Source: Halomonadaceae bacterium T82-2 (lineage in GTDB: Bacteria > Pseudomonadota > Gammaproteobacteria > Pseudomonadales > Halomonadaceae). Taken from it: a DNA stretch of 64,000 bases. This document shows positions 34,289-43,240 of the stretch, in pieces; position 1 is the stretch's first letter; every line of letters begins with the position of its first letter. The position numbers were made by a program, and so were the translations under genes. The DNA lies in assembly GCA_001577635.1 (NCBI GenBank), contig LSBP01000002.1:1-64000 (forward strand). The letters are read 5' to 3'. A model generated the notes under the pieces. That model made no database searches. It had not been told where the DNA came from and was given only the letters and a program-made list of their open reading frames with translations.

Positions 34289-36355
34289 ATGCGCCTGATC
34301 ATCGCCGAAAAGCCCAGCCTGGCCCGCGCCATTGCCGATGCCCTGCCCGGACGGACGCAGCGCCGGGACGGCGCCCTCGAGGTCGGCGATACCTGGGTCA
34401 GCTGGTGTCTCGGCCACCTGCTGGAGCCGGCCCCGCCGGATGCCTACGACCCGCGCTACAAGCAGTGGCGACTCGACCACCTGCCGATCGTCCCCGAGCG
34501 TTGGCGACTGGTGCCGCGCCACAAGGCCCGCGGCCAGCTCAAGGTACTGCGCGAGCTGATCAAGCGCGCCGACAGCCTCGTGCATGCCGGCGATCCGGAC
34601 CGGGAAGGCCAGTTGCTGGTGCAGGAGGTCATCGAGCATCTCGGCTGGCGCGGACCGGTGGCGCGGCTGCTGATCAGCGACCTCAACCGGCCGGCGGTGA
34701 CCCGCGCGCTGGACACGCTGCAGGACAACCGCCGCTATCAGCCACTCTACGAGGCGGCCCGGGCGCGCTCGCGGGCCGACTGGCTCTATGGCATCAACCT
34801 GTCCCGCGCCTGGACCCTGACCGGCCGCCAGGCCGGCCACGACGGCGTGCTGTCCGTGGGCCGCGTGCAGACGCCGGTACTCGGGCTGGTGGCACGCCGC
34901 GACATCGACATCGCCCGCTTCGAGCCGCGTCCGTATCATGTGCTGTGGGCCGACCTGTCGGTAGCCGCCGGCGAGCTGCGTGCCTGGTGGCAGCCACAAG
35001 AGCATCATCCGCTCGATGACCAGGGACGCCTGCTCGCCCGGGCCCCGGCCGAAGCGCTGCTGGCACACCTGCCCGGTGCCGAGGGGCGACTGACTCAGCT
35101 GGACGCCCGACGCAAGCGCCAGAACGCGCCCCTGCCCTATTCACTGTCGGCGCTGCAGGTCGACGCCGCCCGCCGCCACCGCTTCTCCGCCCAGCAGGTG
35201 CTGGATATCTGTCAGGCGCTCTACGAACGCCATCAGCTGATTACCTACCCGCGCTCGGACTGTCGCTACCTGCCCGAAGACCATCGCGCCGGCATGGGCG
35301 CCCTGCTCGAACGCGCCGGGGCCGGCGACGAGGCCCTGCGCGGCTGGCTGACCGGTGCCGACTTCACACGGCGCCCGCGGGCCTTCGACGATGCCAGGGT
35401 CGGCGCGCACCATGCCCTGGCGCCGACCGGCAAGCCCTTCGTGCCCGAGCGCCTGTCGCAGCCGGAAGCGGCGATCTATCGGCTGATCGCCCGCAACGTC
35501 ATCGCCCAGTTCTACCCGATGCTCGAAACCCGCGAGGTCAAGGCTGAGTTCACGATCCTCGACGAGACCTTCCGCGCCCAGGGCCGCGAGATCCTGGTTG
35601 CCGGCTGGAAGCCGCTGTTCACCAGCCGCGACGAGGCCCCGCCCCTGCCGCCGTTGACCGAGGGCGAGCCGGTCACGGTGGCCGACGCCGGCATCGACGA
35701 CAAGCTGACCCGGCCCCCGGAACCGTTCACCGACGCCAGCCTGATCAAGGCGATGATGAACATCGCCCGCTACGTCGAGGAACCGGCGGTCAAGCGCACC
35801 CTGCGCGACACCGACGGCCTGGGCACCGAGGCGACCCGCGCCGCGGTCATCGAGACCCTGCTCAAGCGCGGCTACCTGGTGCGCCAGAGCGGCAACCTGC
35901 GTGCTACCGCCACCGGGCACGCGTTGATCCGGGCCCTGCCCGACGCGGCGACACGACCCGAGCGCACCGCCCTCTGGGAGCAGCGCCTGCGCGCCATCGC
36001 CGAGGCCGGCGAGGCCTACCAGCCTTTTCTCGACGGGCTGCTCGCGGACCTGCGCGAGCTACTGGCCGCCGCCGATGCCGGCCGCATGCGCCAGGCCCTC
36101 GGCGAGACCCGCGGCCTGGGACCGGCCCCGAAAAAGCCGACCTCTAGGAAGCCGGCCTCCGGTAAGCAGTCCTCCGGTAAGCAGTCCTCCGGTAAGCAGT
36201 CCTCCGGTAAGCAGTCCTCCGGAAAGCCGGCCTCAAAGAAAGCAAAAGCGTCGTCGCGCCGTCGGCGCTCCATTCAATCCGGCAGCAGTGACACGCCCGG
36301 CAAATCCACACGGCGCGGAACGCGCCGCGCCACCCGGCAGGGAGACGACACATGA
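34289..36355 (+). CDS. topB: DNA topoisomerase III
   Basis: A 688-residue type IA topoisomerase. The TOPRIM domain is at the start (MRLIIAEKPSLARAIADALPG, later HAGDPDREGQLLVQE with the DxD metal site). The catalytic tyrosine is Tyr320 in QLITYPRSDCRYLPEDH. Downstream are HHALAPTGKP and TDGLGTEATRAAVIETLLKRGYL. TopB decatenates DNA and resolves replication or recombination intermediates with RecQ-type helicases. The C-terminal about 70 residues are a Lys/Ser/Arg-rich tail with five near-identical pentapeptides (KQSSG), probably a DNA-binding extension longer than in E. coli TopB (653 residues). The ketopantoate-reductase-like gene overlaps its stop by ATGA. Confidence 0.95.
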   Translation: MRLIIAEKPSLARAIADALPGRTQRRDGALEVGDTWVSWCLGHLLEPAPPDAYDPRYKQWRLDHLPIVPERWRLVPRHKARGQLKVLRELIKRADSLVHAGDPDREGQLLVQEVIEHLGWRGPVARLLISDLNRPAVTRALDTLQDNRRYQPLYEAARARSRADWLYGINLSRAWTLTGRQAGHDGVLSVGRVQTPVLGLVARRDIDIARFEPRPYHVLWADLSVAAGELRAWWQPQEHHPLDDQGRLLARAPAEALLAHLPGAEGRLTQLDARRKRQNAPLPYSLSALQVDAARRHRFSAQQVLDICQALYERHQLITYPRSDCRYLPEDHRAGMGALLERAGAGDEALRGWLTGADFTRRPRAFDDARVGAHHALAPTGKPFVPERLSQPEAAIYRLIARNVIAQFYPMLETREVKAEFTILDETFRAQGREILVAGWKPLFTSRDEAPPLPPLTEGEPVTVADAGIDDKLTRPPEPFTDASLIKAMMNIARYVEEPAVKRTLRDTDGLGTEATRAAVIETLLKRGYLVRQSGNLRATATGHALIRALPDAATRPERTALWEQRLRAIAEAGEAYQPFLDGLLADLRELLAAADAGRMRQALGETRGLGPAPKKPTSRKPASGKQSSGKQSSGKQSSGKQSSGKPASKKAKASSRRRRSIQSGSSDTPGKSTRRGTRRATRQGDDT
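36149..36223 (+). repeat. 15-bp tandem repeat inside topB
   Basis: Five 15-bp units of the form AAGCAGTCCTCCGGT (first and last slightly different) encode Lys-Gln-Ser-Ser-Gly. A partial sixth unit follows. Because the unit is a multiple of three, copy-number change alters tail length without a frameshift. Confidence 0.9.
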
Positions 36356-37239
36356 CGACCGCCCCACACTGGCTGATAATCGGCGCCGGCGCCCTCGGCC
36401 GGCTGCTGGCGGCACGCCTGACCGAGCGGCAGCCGCCTATCCTGATCGGACGCCGAGCCAGTGCGGATCCCCTGGTCATGACGACCCCTGAAGGACAAAC
36501 CAACCGATACCATGTGGCACGCCTCACCCTCGCCGAGGCCCCCAGTCAACCGTCGCTGATCCACGTCACCACCAAGAGCCACGCGGTGGCGGCAGCGCTC
36601 GACGAACTGGTCGCCCGGGTCGCTCCCGACACGCCCCTGGTGCTTTGGCAGAATGGCTTTCAGGCCCAGCCGCTGGCGACCCGGCGCTGGACCGGCCCGG
36701 CCCTCTGCGCGGTGACCAGCGAAGGCGCCTACACGCAAGGCGAGAACGAGGTGGTGCATGCCGGCCACGGTCTGACCCACCTGGGCCATCTCGAGGGCCG
36801 GTACCGGGAGCTGGCAATCTCCATCGCCGCCGAGCTGACCGCCGCCGGCATCGAGACACGAGCCTGCGACGATATCCGCCGCCGACTGTGGCACAAGCTC
36901 GCCGTCAACGCCGCGATCAACCCGCTGGTGGCGATTCACCGCATTCGCAACGGTGAACTGCGCGACCCGGCGTACCAGCCCCACGTCGAGGCGATCGTTG
37001 ACGACGTGGCGGCCATCATGGCCGCCGAGCAGGTCGAACCACCGGAAATCGGCTGGCAAGCCCATGTCCAGGGCGTTATCGAGGCCACGGCGGGCAATCG
37101 CGCCTCGATGCTGCAGGACGTGCTGGCCGGGCGGCGTACCGAGCGGGATGCCATTCTCGGCCCGCTGCTCGAGGCCGCACGACGCCACGCCCTGCACGCG
37201 CCGACTCTGGAGCGACTCTGGCACGACACCCCGCAATAG
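36352..37239 (+). CDS. Ketopantoate reductase family protein (PanE/ApbA-like)
   Basis: A 295-residue NADP-dependent reductase. The Rossmann loop is LIIGAGALGRLLAARL (8-23), the catalytic-type lysine Lys75 in VTTKSHAV, and family helices WHKLAVNAAINPLVAI and GNRASMLQDVLAGRRTERDAI supply the substrate-binding Asn, Ser and Glu. PanE reduces 2-dehydropantoate to pantoate for coenzyme A synthesis. Many genomes carry several paralogues of unknown substrate, so panE is not asserted. The start ATG overlaps the topB stop (ATGA), giving translational coupling. It ends before a strong hairpin shared with ppc. Confidence 0.85.
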   Translation: MTTAPHWLIIGAGALGRLLAARLTERQPPILIGRRASADPLVMTTPEGQTNRYHVARLTLAEAPSQPSLIHVTTKSHAVAAALDELVARVAPDTPLVLWQNGFQAQPLATRRWTGPALCAVTSEGAYTQGENEVVHAGHGLTHLGHLEGRYRELAISIAAELTAAGIETRACDDIRRRLWHKLAVNAAINPLVAIHRIRNGELRDPAYQPHVEAIVDDVAAIMAAEQVEPPEIGWQAHVQGVIEATAGNRASMLQDVLAGRRTERDAILGPLLEAARRHALHAPTLERLWHDTPQ

Positions 37240-37380
37240 CACCGACGACAGGCCTGATAACGAAAGCCATGTGGCTGAAAGCTCGAAGCAGCCACCAATA
37301 TAGCTATCTGGAAAAGCTTCATAGATAACGGTATAAAGAGTCGGCAAGCGTGGCCGGACAAGCGATGGCCCGACGCAAGC

Positions 37381-37404
37381 GGGGCCGGGATGTATCCCGG
37401 CCCC
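37381..37404. terminator. Hairpin terminator between the reductase gene and ppc
   Basis: GGGGCCGGGA and TCCCGGCCCC form a perfect 10-bp stem with a TGTA loop, followed on the plus strand by GTTT. It lies between convergent genes and probably serves both, although neither side has a long U-run. The stretch 37290-37345 just before it is unusually AT-rich. Confidence 0.65.
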
Positions 37405-37432
37405 GTTTCCGCCTGAGCTCACCGACACCGTA

Positions 37433-40081
37433 TCAGCCGGTGTTGCGCAGTCCTGCGGCGATGCCTGCCATGGTCACCATCAACGCCCGGGACAACGCCG
37501 GGCTGATCGCCCCATCGGCATCCCGGTTGCGCTGCAGCAGTTCGGCCTGCAGTCCATGCAGCGGGTCGATGTAGGGGTTGCGCACGTCGATCGCCTGACG
37601 GATCAGTGGCGTGCCCTCGAGCAGCTCCTGCTGATCGAGAATCGACAGCAGCACACCGTGCAGACGCTCGAGTCGTTCACGCAGGGCACTGCCCAACTGC
37701 TGAAGCGCCGGCTCATCGACCAGGCGCTGCTCGTAGTAGGCGGCGATCCCCAGGTCGGCCTTGGCCAGCAGCATCTCCAGCATGTCCAGATAGGTGCCGA
37801 AGAACGGCCAGCGATGGCGCATCTCGCGCAGCCGCTCGAGGCCGTCGGGCTCTTCCAGACGCCGTGCGAAGGCCTCGCCGCTGCCCAGCCAGGCCGGCAG
37901 CATCAATCGCGTCTGGGTCCAGGCGAAGATCCAGGGGATCGCCCGCAGCGACTCCACCCCGCCTTCCGAACGTCGCTTGGCCGGTCGCGAGCCCAGGGGC
38001 AGGCGACCCAGCGCCCCTTCAGGGGTCACGGCGCGGAAATAGGGAACGAAATCCGGGTCCTCGCGCACCACGCCGACATAGGCGCCGTGGGCGATCTCGG
38101 CCAGCCGGTCCATCTCCTCGCGCCACTCGGGTTCGGGGGACGGCGGCGGCAGCAGCGTGGCCTCGAGCACCGCGCAGGCGTAGATCTCCATCGAGCGCAG
38201 GGCGATGTCGGGCTGGCCGAACTTGAAGCGAATCATCTCGCCCTGTTCGGTGACCCGGAGGCTGCCGTTCACCGACCCCGGCGGCTGCGAGAGGATGGCC
38301 GCATGCGCCGGGCCGCCGCCACGGCCGACGGTGCCGCCACGACCGTGGAACAGGGTCAGGTCGACGCCATGGCGACGACATATCTCGACCAGCGTCTCCT
38401 GGGCCCGGTACTGGGCCCAGGCGGCGGCCAGCTGACCGGCATCCTTGGCCGAATCCGAGTAGCCGATCATCACTTCCTGGCTGTCGCCGGCCATCTCGCG
38501 GTAGCCGGGCAGTGACAGCAGCCGGTCGATCACCTCGCCGGCGCGGTCCAGGTCGTCGAGCGTCTCGAACAGCGGTGCGATGGGCAACCGCACGTCACCG
38601 CCCACCTCCTTCATCAGCAGCGCCACCGCCAGCACATCCGAGGGCTGGCCGGCCATCGAGATGATATAGGTCCCCAGCGCCTCGCGATGTTCCTGGGCGA
38701 TCACCCGGAAGGTATCGATGACCTCCCGCGCCTCGGTGGAGCAGTCCCAGCGCCGCGGGATCAGGGGCCGCGGCGAGGCCAGTTCCTCGAGCAGGAATGC
38801 CTGACGCTGCGCCTCGTCCCAGGCCTGATAGTCGCCAACCCCCAGGTAGCGGGTCAGTTCGTCGAGCATCTGTGTGTGGCGGCTGGACTCCTGGCGAATA
38901 TCCAGCTTGGTCAGCGACACGCCGAACACCGCCACCCGCCGCAGGGTATCGAGCAACGCGCCGTTGGCGATGGTGTCCAGTCCCACGTCGCACAGCGAGC
39001 GGTAGCAAGTCAGCAACGGCGCATAGAGCTGATCGCGGGTTTCGATGATCGGCCCGCCCTCGAAGCTGCGCCCGTCGAGACACGCCTTGGCCCAGTCGCG
39101 AGTGGCCTCGACTCGCGCCAGCAACCGCCGGATCAGCGCCCGATAGGGCTCGGGCTCATCGCCGACCTCGGCCTTGAGGGCGCTGTTGGCCTTCCACATC
39201 GACAGTTCGGACTTGAGCTGTTCCAGATCGCGCAGATACAGGTCCGCGGCCATCCAGCGCCCGAGCAGCAGCACCTCGCGGGTGACCCTGGCGGTGACGT
39301 TGGGATTGCCGTCACGGTCGCCACCCATCCACGAGGCAAAGCGCAGCGGCGAGGCATCCAGCGGCAGCCGCTCCCCGGCGGCATCCAGCAGCAGGTTGTC
39401 GAGATCGCGGTGGAAGTCGGGCACCGCCTGCCACAGCGAGTTCTCGATCACCGCGAAGCCCCACTTGGCCTCGTCGACCGGCGTCGGCCGCTCGTGGCGA
39501 ATCTCGTCGGTGTGCCAGGCCTGGCTGATCAGTTCCTGAAGACGCCCCTGAACCCGGGTGGCCTTCTCGGGATAGTCGACCGCGCCTTCCATCGCCGTCA
39601 GGCAGTCGTCGATGGCGTCGTACTTCTGGATCAGGGTACGCCGGATGACCTCGGTGGGGTGCGCGGTCAGCACCAGCTCGACGCGCATGCCGGCGAGCGT
39701 CTCGATCAGCTGGCGCGGCGAGTAGCCGGAGCGCCCGATGCGCTCGAACAGCTCGCCGAGCACCGGCTGGGATCCCGGCTTGTAATCCTCGACACGGCGG
39801 AACCGGGCGCGATAGTGCTGCTCGGCGATGTTGGCCAGGTTGAGAAACTGGTTGAAGGCACGGGTCACCGGCAGCAGGTCCTGGTCGGGCAACGCGCGCA
39901 GGTATTCGATCAGTTCGCGCTGCGAGCCGCCCTCCCCCTGGCGCCCCCGCTTGGCCAGCCCGCGGATCGCCTCGATCTTGTCGACGAACCCGTCGCCGAG
40001 GTCGTCGGCGATGGTGTGTCCCAGGCTGTCACCCAGGATGCGAACGTTGTCGCGCAACGATTCGTGCAGATCATCACTCAT
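37433..40081 (-). CDS. ppc: Phosphoenolpyruvate carboxylase
   Basis: An 882-residue enzyme that carboxylates phosphoenolpyruvate with bicarbonate to oxaloacetate, the main anaplerotic step. Signatures include the catalytic histidine region VLTAHPTEVIRRTL, the Gly-rich loop FHGRGGTVGRGGGPAH, FASWMGGDRDGNPNVTARVT and the C-terminal NTG. The length is that of E. coli Ppc (883). The ATG at 40081 overlaps the end of mazG by eight bases, and the long upstream extension of the frame lies inside mazG. GGAGAG within mazG is its Shine-Dalgarno. It is last in the relA-mazG-ppc run. Confidence 0.97.
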   Translation of the reverse strand: MSDDLHESLRDNVRILGDSLGHTIADDLGDGFVDKIEAIRGLAKRGRQGEGGSQRELIEYLRALPDQDLLPVTRAFNQFLNLANIAEQHYRARFRRVEDYKPGSQPVLGELFERIGRSGYSPRQLIETLAGMRVELVLTAHPTEVIRRTLIQKYDAIDDCLTAMEGAVDYPEKATRVQGRLQELISQAWHTDEIRHERPTPVDEAKWGFAVIENSLWQAVPDFHRDLDNLLLDAAGERLPLDASPLRFASWMGGDRDGNPNVTARVTREVLLLGRWMAADLYLRDLEQLKSELSMWKANSALKAEVGDEPEPYRALIRRLLARVEATRDWAKACLDGRSFEGGPIIETRDQLYAPLLTCYRSLCDVGLDTIANGALLDTLRRVAVFGVSLTKLDIRQESSRHTQMLDELTRYLGVGDYQAWDEAQRQAFLLEELASPRPLIPRRWDCSTEAREVIDTFRVIAQEHREALGTYIISMAGQPSDVLAVALLMKEVGGDVRLPIAPLFETLDDLDRAGEVIDRLLSLPGYREMAGDSQEVMIGYSDSAKDAGQLAAAWAQYRAQETLVEICRRHGVDLTLFHGRGGTVGRGGGPAHAAILSQPPGSVNGSLRVTEQGEMIRFKFGQPDIALRSMEIYACAVLEATLLPPPSPEPEWREEMDRLAEIAHGAYVGVVREDPDFVPYFRAVTPEGALGRLPLGSRPAKRRSEGGVESLRAIPWIFAWTQTRLMLPAWLGSGEAFARRLEEPDGLERLREMRHRWPFFGTYLDMLEMLLAKADLGIAAYYEQRLVDEPALQQLGSALRERLERLHGVLLSILDQQELLEGTPLIRQAIDVRNPYIDPLHGLQAELLQRNRDADGAISPALSRALMVTMAGIAAGLRNTG

Positions 40082-40928
40082 TGTTGTTGCTCTCCTCGGG
40101 GTAAGGATGTTCCCGCCGCTTGGCCTCGTTCCAGTGCCGGTCCATCTCCGCCAGGGAGACGTCCTGAGGCTGCCGGCCGTCGGCGGCCAGCGCCCGCTCG
40201 ACATGCCGGAAGCGGCGCTCGAACTTGGCATTGGTGGTACGCAGGGCCTGCTCCGGGTCGGCGCCCAGTCGTCGCGCCAGGTTGACCACGGCGAACAGCA
40301 GGTCACCGACCTCCGCACGGGCCTCCTCGGTCTCGCCCGCTTCCAGTGCGTCTTCGACCTCGCCGAGTTCCTCGCGGATCTTGGCCAGCACGCCCCGCTC
40401 GTCGGGCCAGTCGAATCCCACGCGGGCGGCCCGCTTGCTCAGCTTGGCGGCCCGCGACAGCGCCGGCAGGTTGCGCGGCACGTCGTCGAGCACCGAGACG
40501 GCGGCCCGCTCGCGGCGCTCGTCAGCCTTCAGTGCCTCCCAGCGGGACTTGACCTGGCGCTCCTCGACCTCGGCCGCACTCACGCCCTCGCGGCGTGACG
40601 CCAGGGTGCCGTCGGGGAAGACATGCGGATGACGCGCCAGCATCTTGGCGGTCAGGGCATCGATCACGTCATGGAAGTCGAAACGCCCCTCCTCCTCGGC
40701 GAACCGGCTGTAGTAGACCACCTGGAACAGCAGGTCGCCCAGCTCGCCGGGCAGTTCGTCATAGGCGCGGCGCTCGATGGCGTCGGCGACCTCATAGGCT
40801 TCCTCAAGGGTATGAGGGACGATCGTCTCCCAGGTCTGCGTCACGTCCCAGGGGCAACCCTGCACCGGGTCGCGCAGCACCGCCATCAGGGTCAGCAGGT
40901 CGTCGAGGGTATGACGGCGATCGCTCAT
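40074..40928 (-). CDS. mazG: Nucleoside triphosphate pyrophosphohydrolase MazG
   Basis: A 284-residue protein with two MazG repeats. The N-terminal repeat has CPWDVTQTWETIVPHTLEEAYEVADAI and ELGDLLFQVVYYSRFAEE. The C-terminal repeat has KIREELGEVEDALE and EVGDLLFAVVNLARRLGADPE, with the ExxE...ExxD metal sites. It hydrolyses NTPs to NMP and pyrophosphate, and in E. coli it lowers ppGpp and limits programmed death. Its start overlaps the relA stop by ATGA, and its end overlaps ppc by eight bases. Both junctions suggest coupled translation. Confidence 0.95.
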   Translation of the reverse strand: MSDRRHTLDDLLTLMAVLRDPVQGCPWDVTQTWETIVPHTLEEAYEVADAIERRAYDELPGELGDLLFQVVYYSRFAEEEGRFDFHDVIDALTAKMLARHPHVFPDGTLASRREGVSAAEVEERQVKSRWEALKADERRERAAVSVLDDVPRNLPALSRAAKLSKRAARVGFDWPDERGVLAKIREELGEVEDALEAGETEEARAEVGDLLFAVVNLARRLGADPEQALRTTNAKFERRFRHVERALAADGRQPQDVSLAEMDRHWNEAKRREHPYPEESNNNE

Positions 40929-43186
40929 GCCCGCCCTCCCTTGCCGGCCCCGTTGCGCAGGCGCTTGACGTCGATGACGTTGGGCAGCTGCTGGATGCGC
41001 GAGAAGATCCGCCCCAGCGATTCCAGACCGTCGACCTCGAGCGTGATGTGCAGCCGGGCGGTATTGTCGTCCTTGTTGGTACGGGTATTGACGCCGAGCA
41101 CGTTGACCCGATCGTGACTGAGCACATTCGTCACGTCACGCAGCAGCCCGGAGCGGTCCCAGGCCTCGATCTCGATGTCCACCGGGTACTGGGTCCGTGC
41201 CTGATCCCCCCATTCCACATCGACGATGCGCCCCGGCTCCTCGCTGCGCAACTGGAGAATGTTGGGGCAGTCCTGGCGGTGGATGGTCACGCCACGCCCC
41301 TGGGTGATGTAGCCGATGATCTGCTCGCCGGGGACCGGGTGGCAGCAGTTGGCCATGGAGGTCTTTAGGTTGCCCACGCCGAGCACGGTGATGCCGTCGC
41401 CGGGGCCCTTCGCCGTGCGCCGGGGCTTGGCCAGCAGGCGGTCGAGCTGCTCCTCGTCATCGGTGTCGCCGAACAGCTGCTGGGCCTGGTGCAGCACCTG
41501 GCCGATGCGCAGGTCGCCGGCGCCGATGGCCGCATACATGTCGTCGGGCGACGTGTAATTGACCGCGCCGGCCAGGGTGGCGAGATCCAGGCCCTCGAGA
41601 TCCAGCCGCCGAAACTCCTTCTCGAACAGCGCCTTGCCTTCCTCGAGATTCTGTTCACGCGCCTGATGCTTGAACCAGGACTGGATCTTGGACCGAGCCC
41701 GGGAGGTCTTCACATACCCCAGACTGGGATTGATCCAGTCGCGGCTGGGTCCGCCCCGGGTGGCGGTGAGGATCTCGACCTGCTGGCCGGTCTTCAACCG
41801 ATAGGTCAGCGGCACGATGCGGCCGTCGACCTTGGCGCCCCGGCAGCGATGGCCGATCTCGGTATGCACGCGGTAGGCGAAGTCGATCGGCGTGGCAATC
41901 CGTGGCAGATCGATGACATGCCCGTCGGGGGTGAACACGTAGATGCGATCCGGCGCCACGTCGCTGGACAGCCCTTCGCGCAGGTCGCCGAGATCGCCCA
42001 CCTCGTCCTGCCATTCCAGCACCTGACGCAACCAGGCGATCTTCTCCTCGTAGCTGCGGCTCTTGCCGCCCACGTCGTGGCCCTTGTAGCGCCAGTGGGC
42101 GCAGACCCCGAGCTCGGCCTCCTCGTGCATGGCAAAGGTGCGAATCTGGATCTCCAGCACCTTGTTCTCGGGGCCGATGAGCGCGGTATGCAGCGACTGG
42201 TAGCCGTTCTTCTTGGGGTTGGCGATGTAGTCGTCGAACTCGTTGGGCACGTGGTGCCAGCGCGAGTGCACGATGCCCAGCGCGGTATAGCAGTCGGCCA
42301 CCTCGGGCACCAGGATGCGCACCGCGCGCACATCGTAGACCTGCGAGAAGTCGATGTGCTTGCGCTTCATCTTGCGCCAGATGGAATAGATATGCTTGGC
42401 GCGGCCGCTGACCTCGTAGCGATGGATATGGTTCTGCTCGAGCAATTGCTTGAGCGTGGCGACCACATCCTGAATGTAGTGGTCGCGATCCACGCGCTTT
42501 TCGGCCAGCAGCCGGGCGATGGTCTTGTAGTCGTCCTCGTGCAGGTAGCGAAACGACAGGTCCTCGAGCTCCCACTTGAGATGACCGATGCCCAGGCGGT
42601 GGGCCAGCGGCGCATAGATGTCGAACACCTCGCGAGCCACGCTGAGCTGCTTCTCGCGCGGGGCGTCACGCACCTGGCGCAGGGCGCAGGTACGCTCGGC
42701 GATCTTGATCAGCGCCACCCGCACATCATCGATCATGGTCACCAGCATCTTGCGCAGGTTCTCCTGCTGGTTGTGCTGGGACATGCCGTGGCTGGGGGTC
42801 TGCTGCTGGCTGATCGCGGCCATGTTGAGCACGCCGTCGATCAGCCGGGCCACGCCGTGGCCGAAGCGCTTCTCGATCGCCGCCAGGCCGATCTGCCCCT
42901 CGCGCACGGCGCGATAGAGCACGGCGGCTTCCAGCGCCTCCTGATCGAGGCGCAGCTCACCGAGGATGTCCGCCATCTCCAGCCCGGTGCGGAAGCTGGA
43001 GCCGTCTTCCAGCCACGCCTTGTGGGGCTTTTCCGTCTCGCGGGCGCGGCGCCGGGACAGCTCGCAGGCCGACTTGAGCTCGTCCACGTCGCGCAGGGTG
43101 ACGTCGTCCTGCAGACGCGCCAGCCAGCGGTCGATATCGACCTGCCCGTCGCCGTCGAGGGGTTGATCTTCGCGAACCTTGACCAT
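40925..43186 (-). CDS. relA: GTP pyrophosphokinase RelA
   Basis: A 753-residue (p)ppGpp synthetase. The N-terminal HD region has lost the HDxxED hydrolase motif (YRAVREGQ at that place), as in RelA rather than SpoT. The synthetase domain contains FSQVYDVRAVRI, NEFDDYIANPKKNGYQSLHT and HEEAELGVCAHWRYK. Next come a TGS domain (VFTPDGHVIDLPRIATPIDFAYRVH), a zinc-finger/conserved-cysteine region (CCHPVPGEQIIGYI and DCPNI) and a C-terminal ACT domain. RelA senses uncharged tRNA on ribosomes. It is upstream of mazG with an ATGA overlap and 54 bp downstream of rlmD. Confidence 0.96.
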   Translation of the reverse strand: MVKVREDQPLDGDGQVDIDRWLARLQDDVTLRDVDELKSACELSRRRARETEKPHKAWLEDGSSFRTGLEMADILGELRLDQEALEAAVLYRAVREGQIGLAAIEKRFGHGVARLIDGVLNMAAISQQQTPSHGMSQHNQQENLRKMLVTMIDDVRVALIKIAERTCALRQVRDAPREKQLSVAREVFDIYAPLAHRLGIGHLKWELEDLSFRYLHEDDYKTIARLLAEKRVDRDHYIQDVVATLKQLLEQNHIHRYEVSGRAKHIYSIWRKMKRKHIDFSQVYDVRAVRILVPEVADCYTALGIVHSRWHHVPNEFDDYIANPKKNGYQSLHTALIGPENKVLEIQIRTFAMHEEAELGVCAHWRYKGHDVGGKSRSYEEKIAWLRQVLEWQDEVGDLGDLREGLSSDVAPDRIYVFTPDGHVIDLPRIATPIDFAYRVHTEIGHRCRGAKVDGRIVPLTYRLKTGQQVEILTATRGGPSRDWINPSLGYVKTSRARSKIQSWFKHQAREQNLEEGKALFEKEFRRLDLEGLDLATLAGAVNYTSPDDMYAAIGAGDLRIGQVLHQAQQLFGDTDDEEQLDRLLAKPRRTAKGPGDGITVLGVGNLKTSMANCCHPVPGEQIIGYITQGRGVTIHRQDCPNILQLRSEEPGRIVDVEWGDQARTQYPVDIEIEAWDRSGLLRDVTNVLSHDRVNVLGVNTRTNKDDNTARLHITLEVDGLESLGRIFSRIQQLPNVIDVKRLRNGAGKGGRA

Positions 43187-43240
43187 GATTGTCTGGGTGC
43201 CTCTTCCTATTGTTCGATGTGGCGATATCGCCCCATCCGC

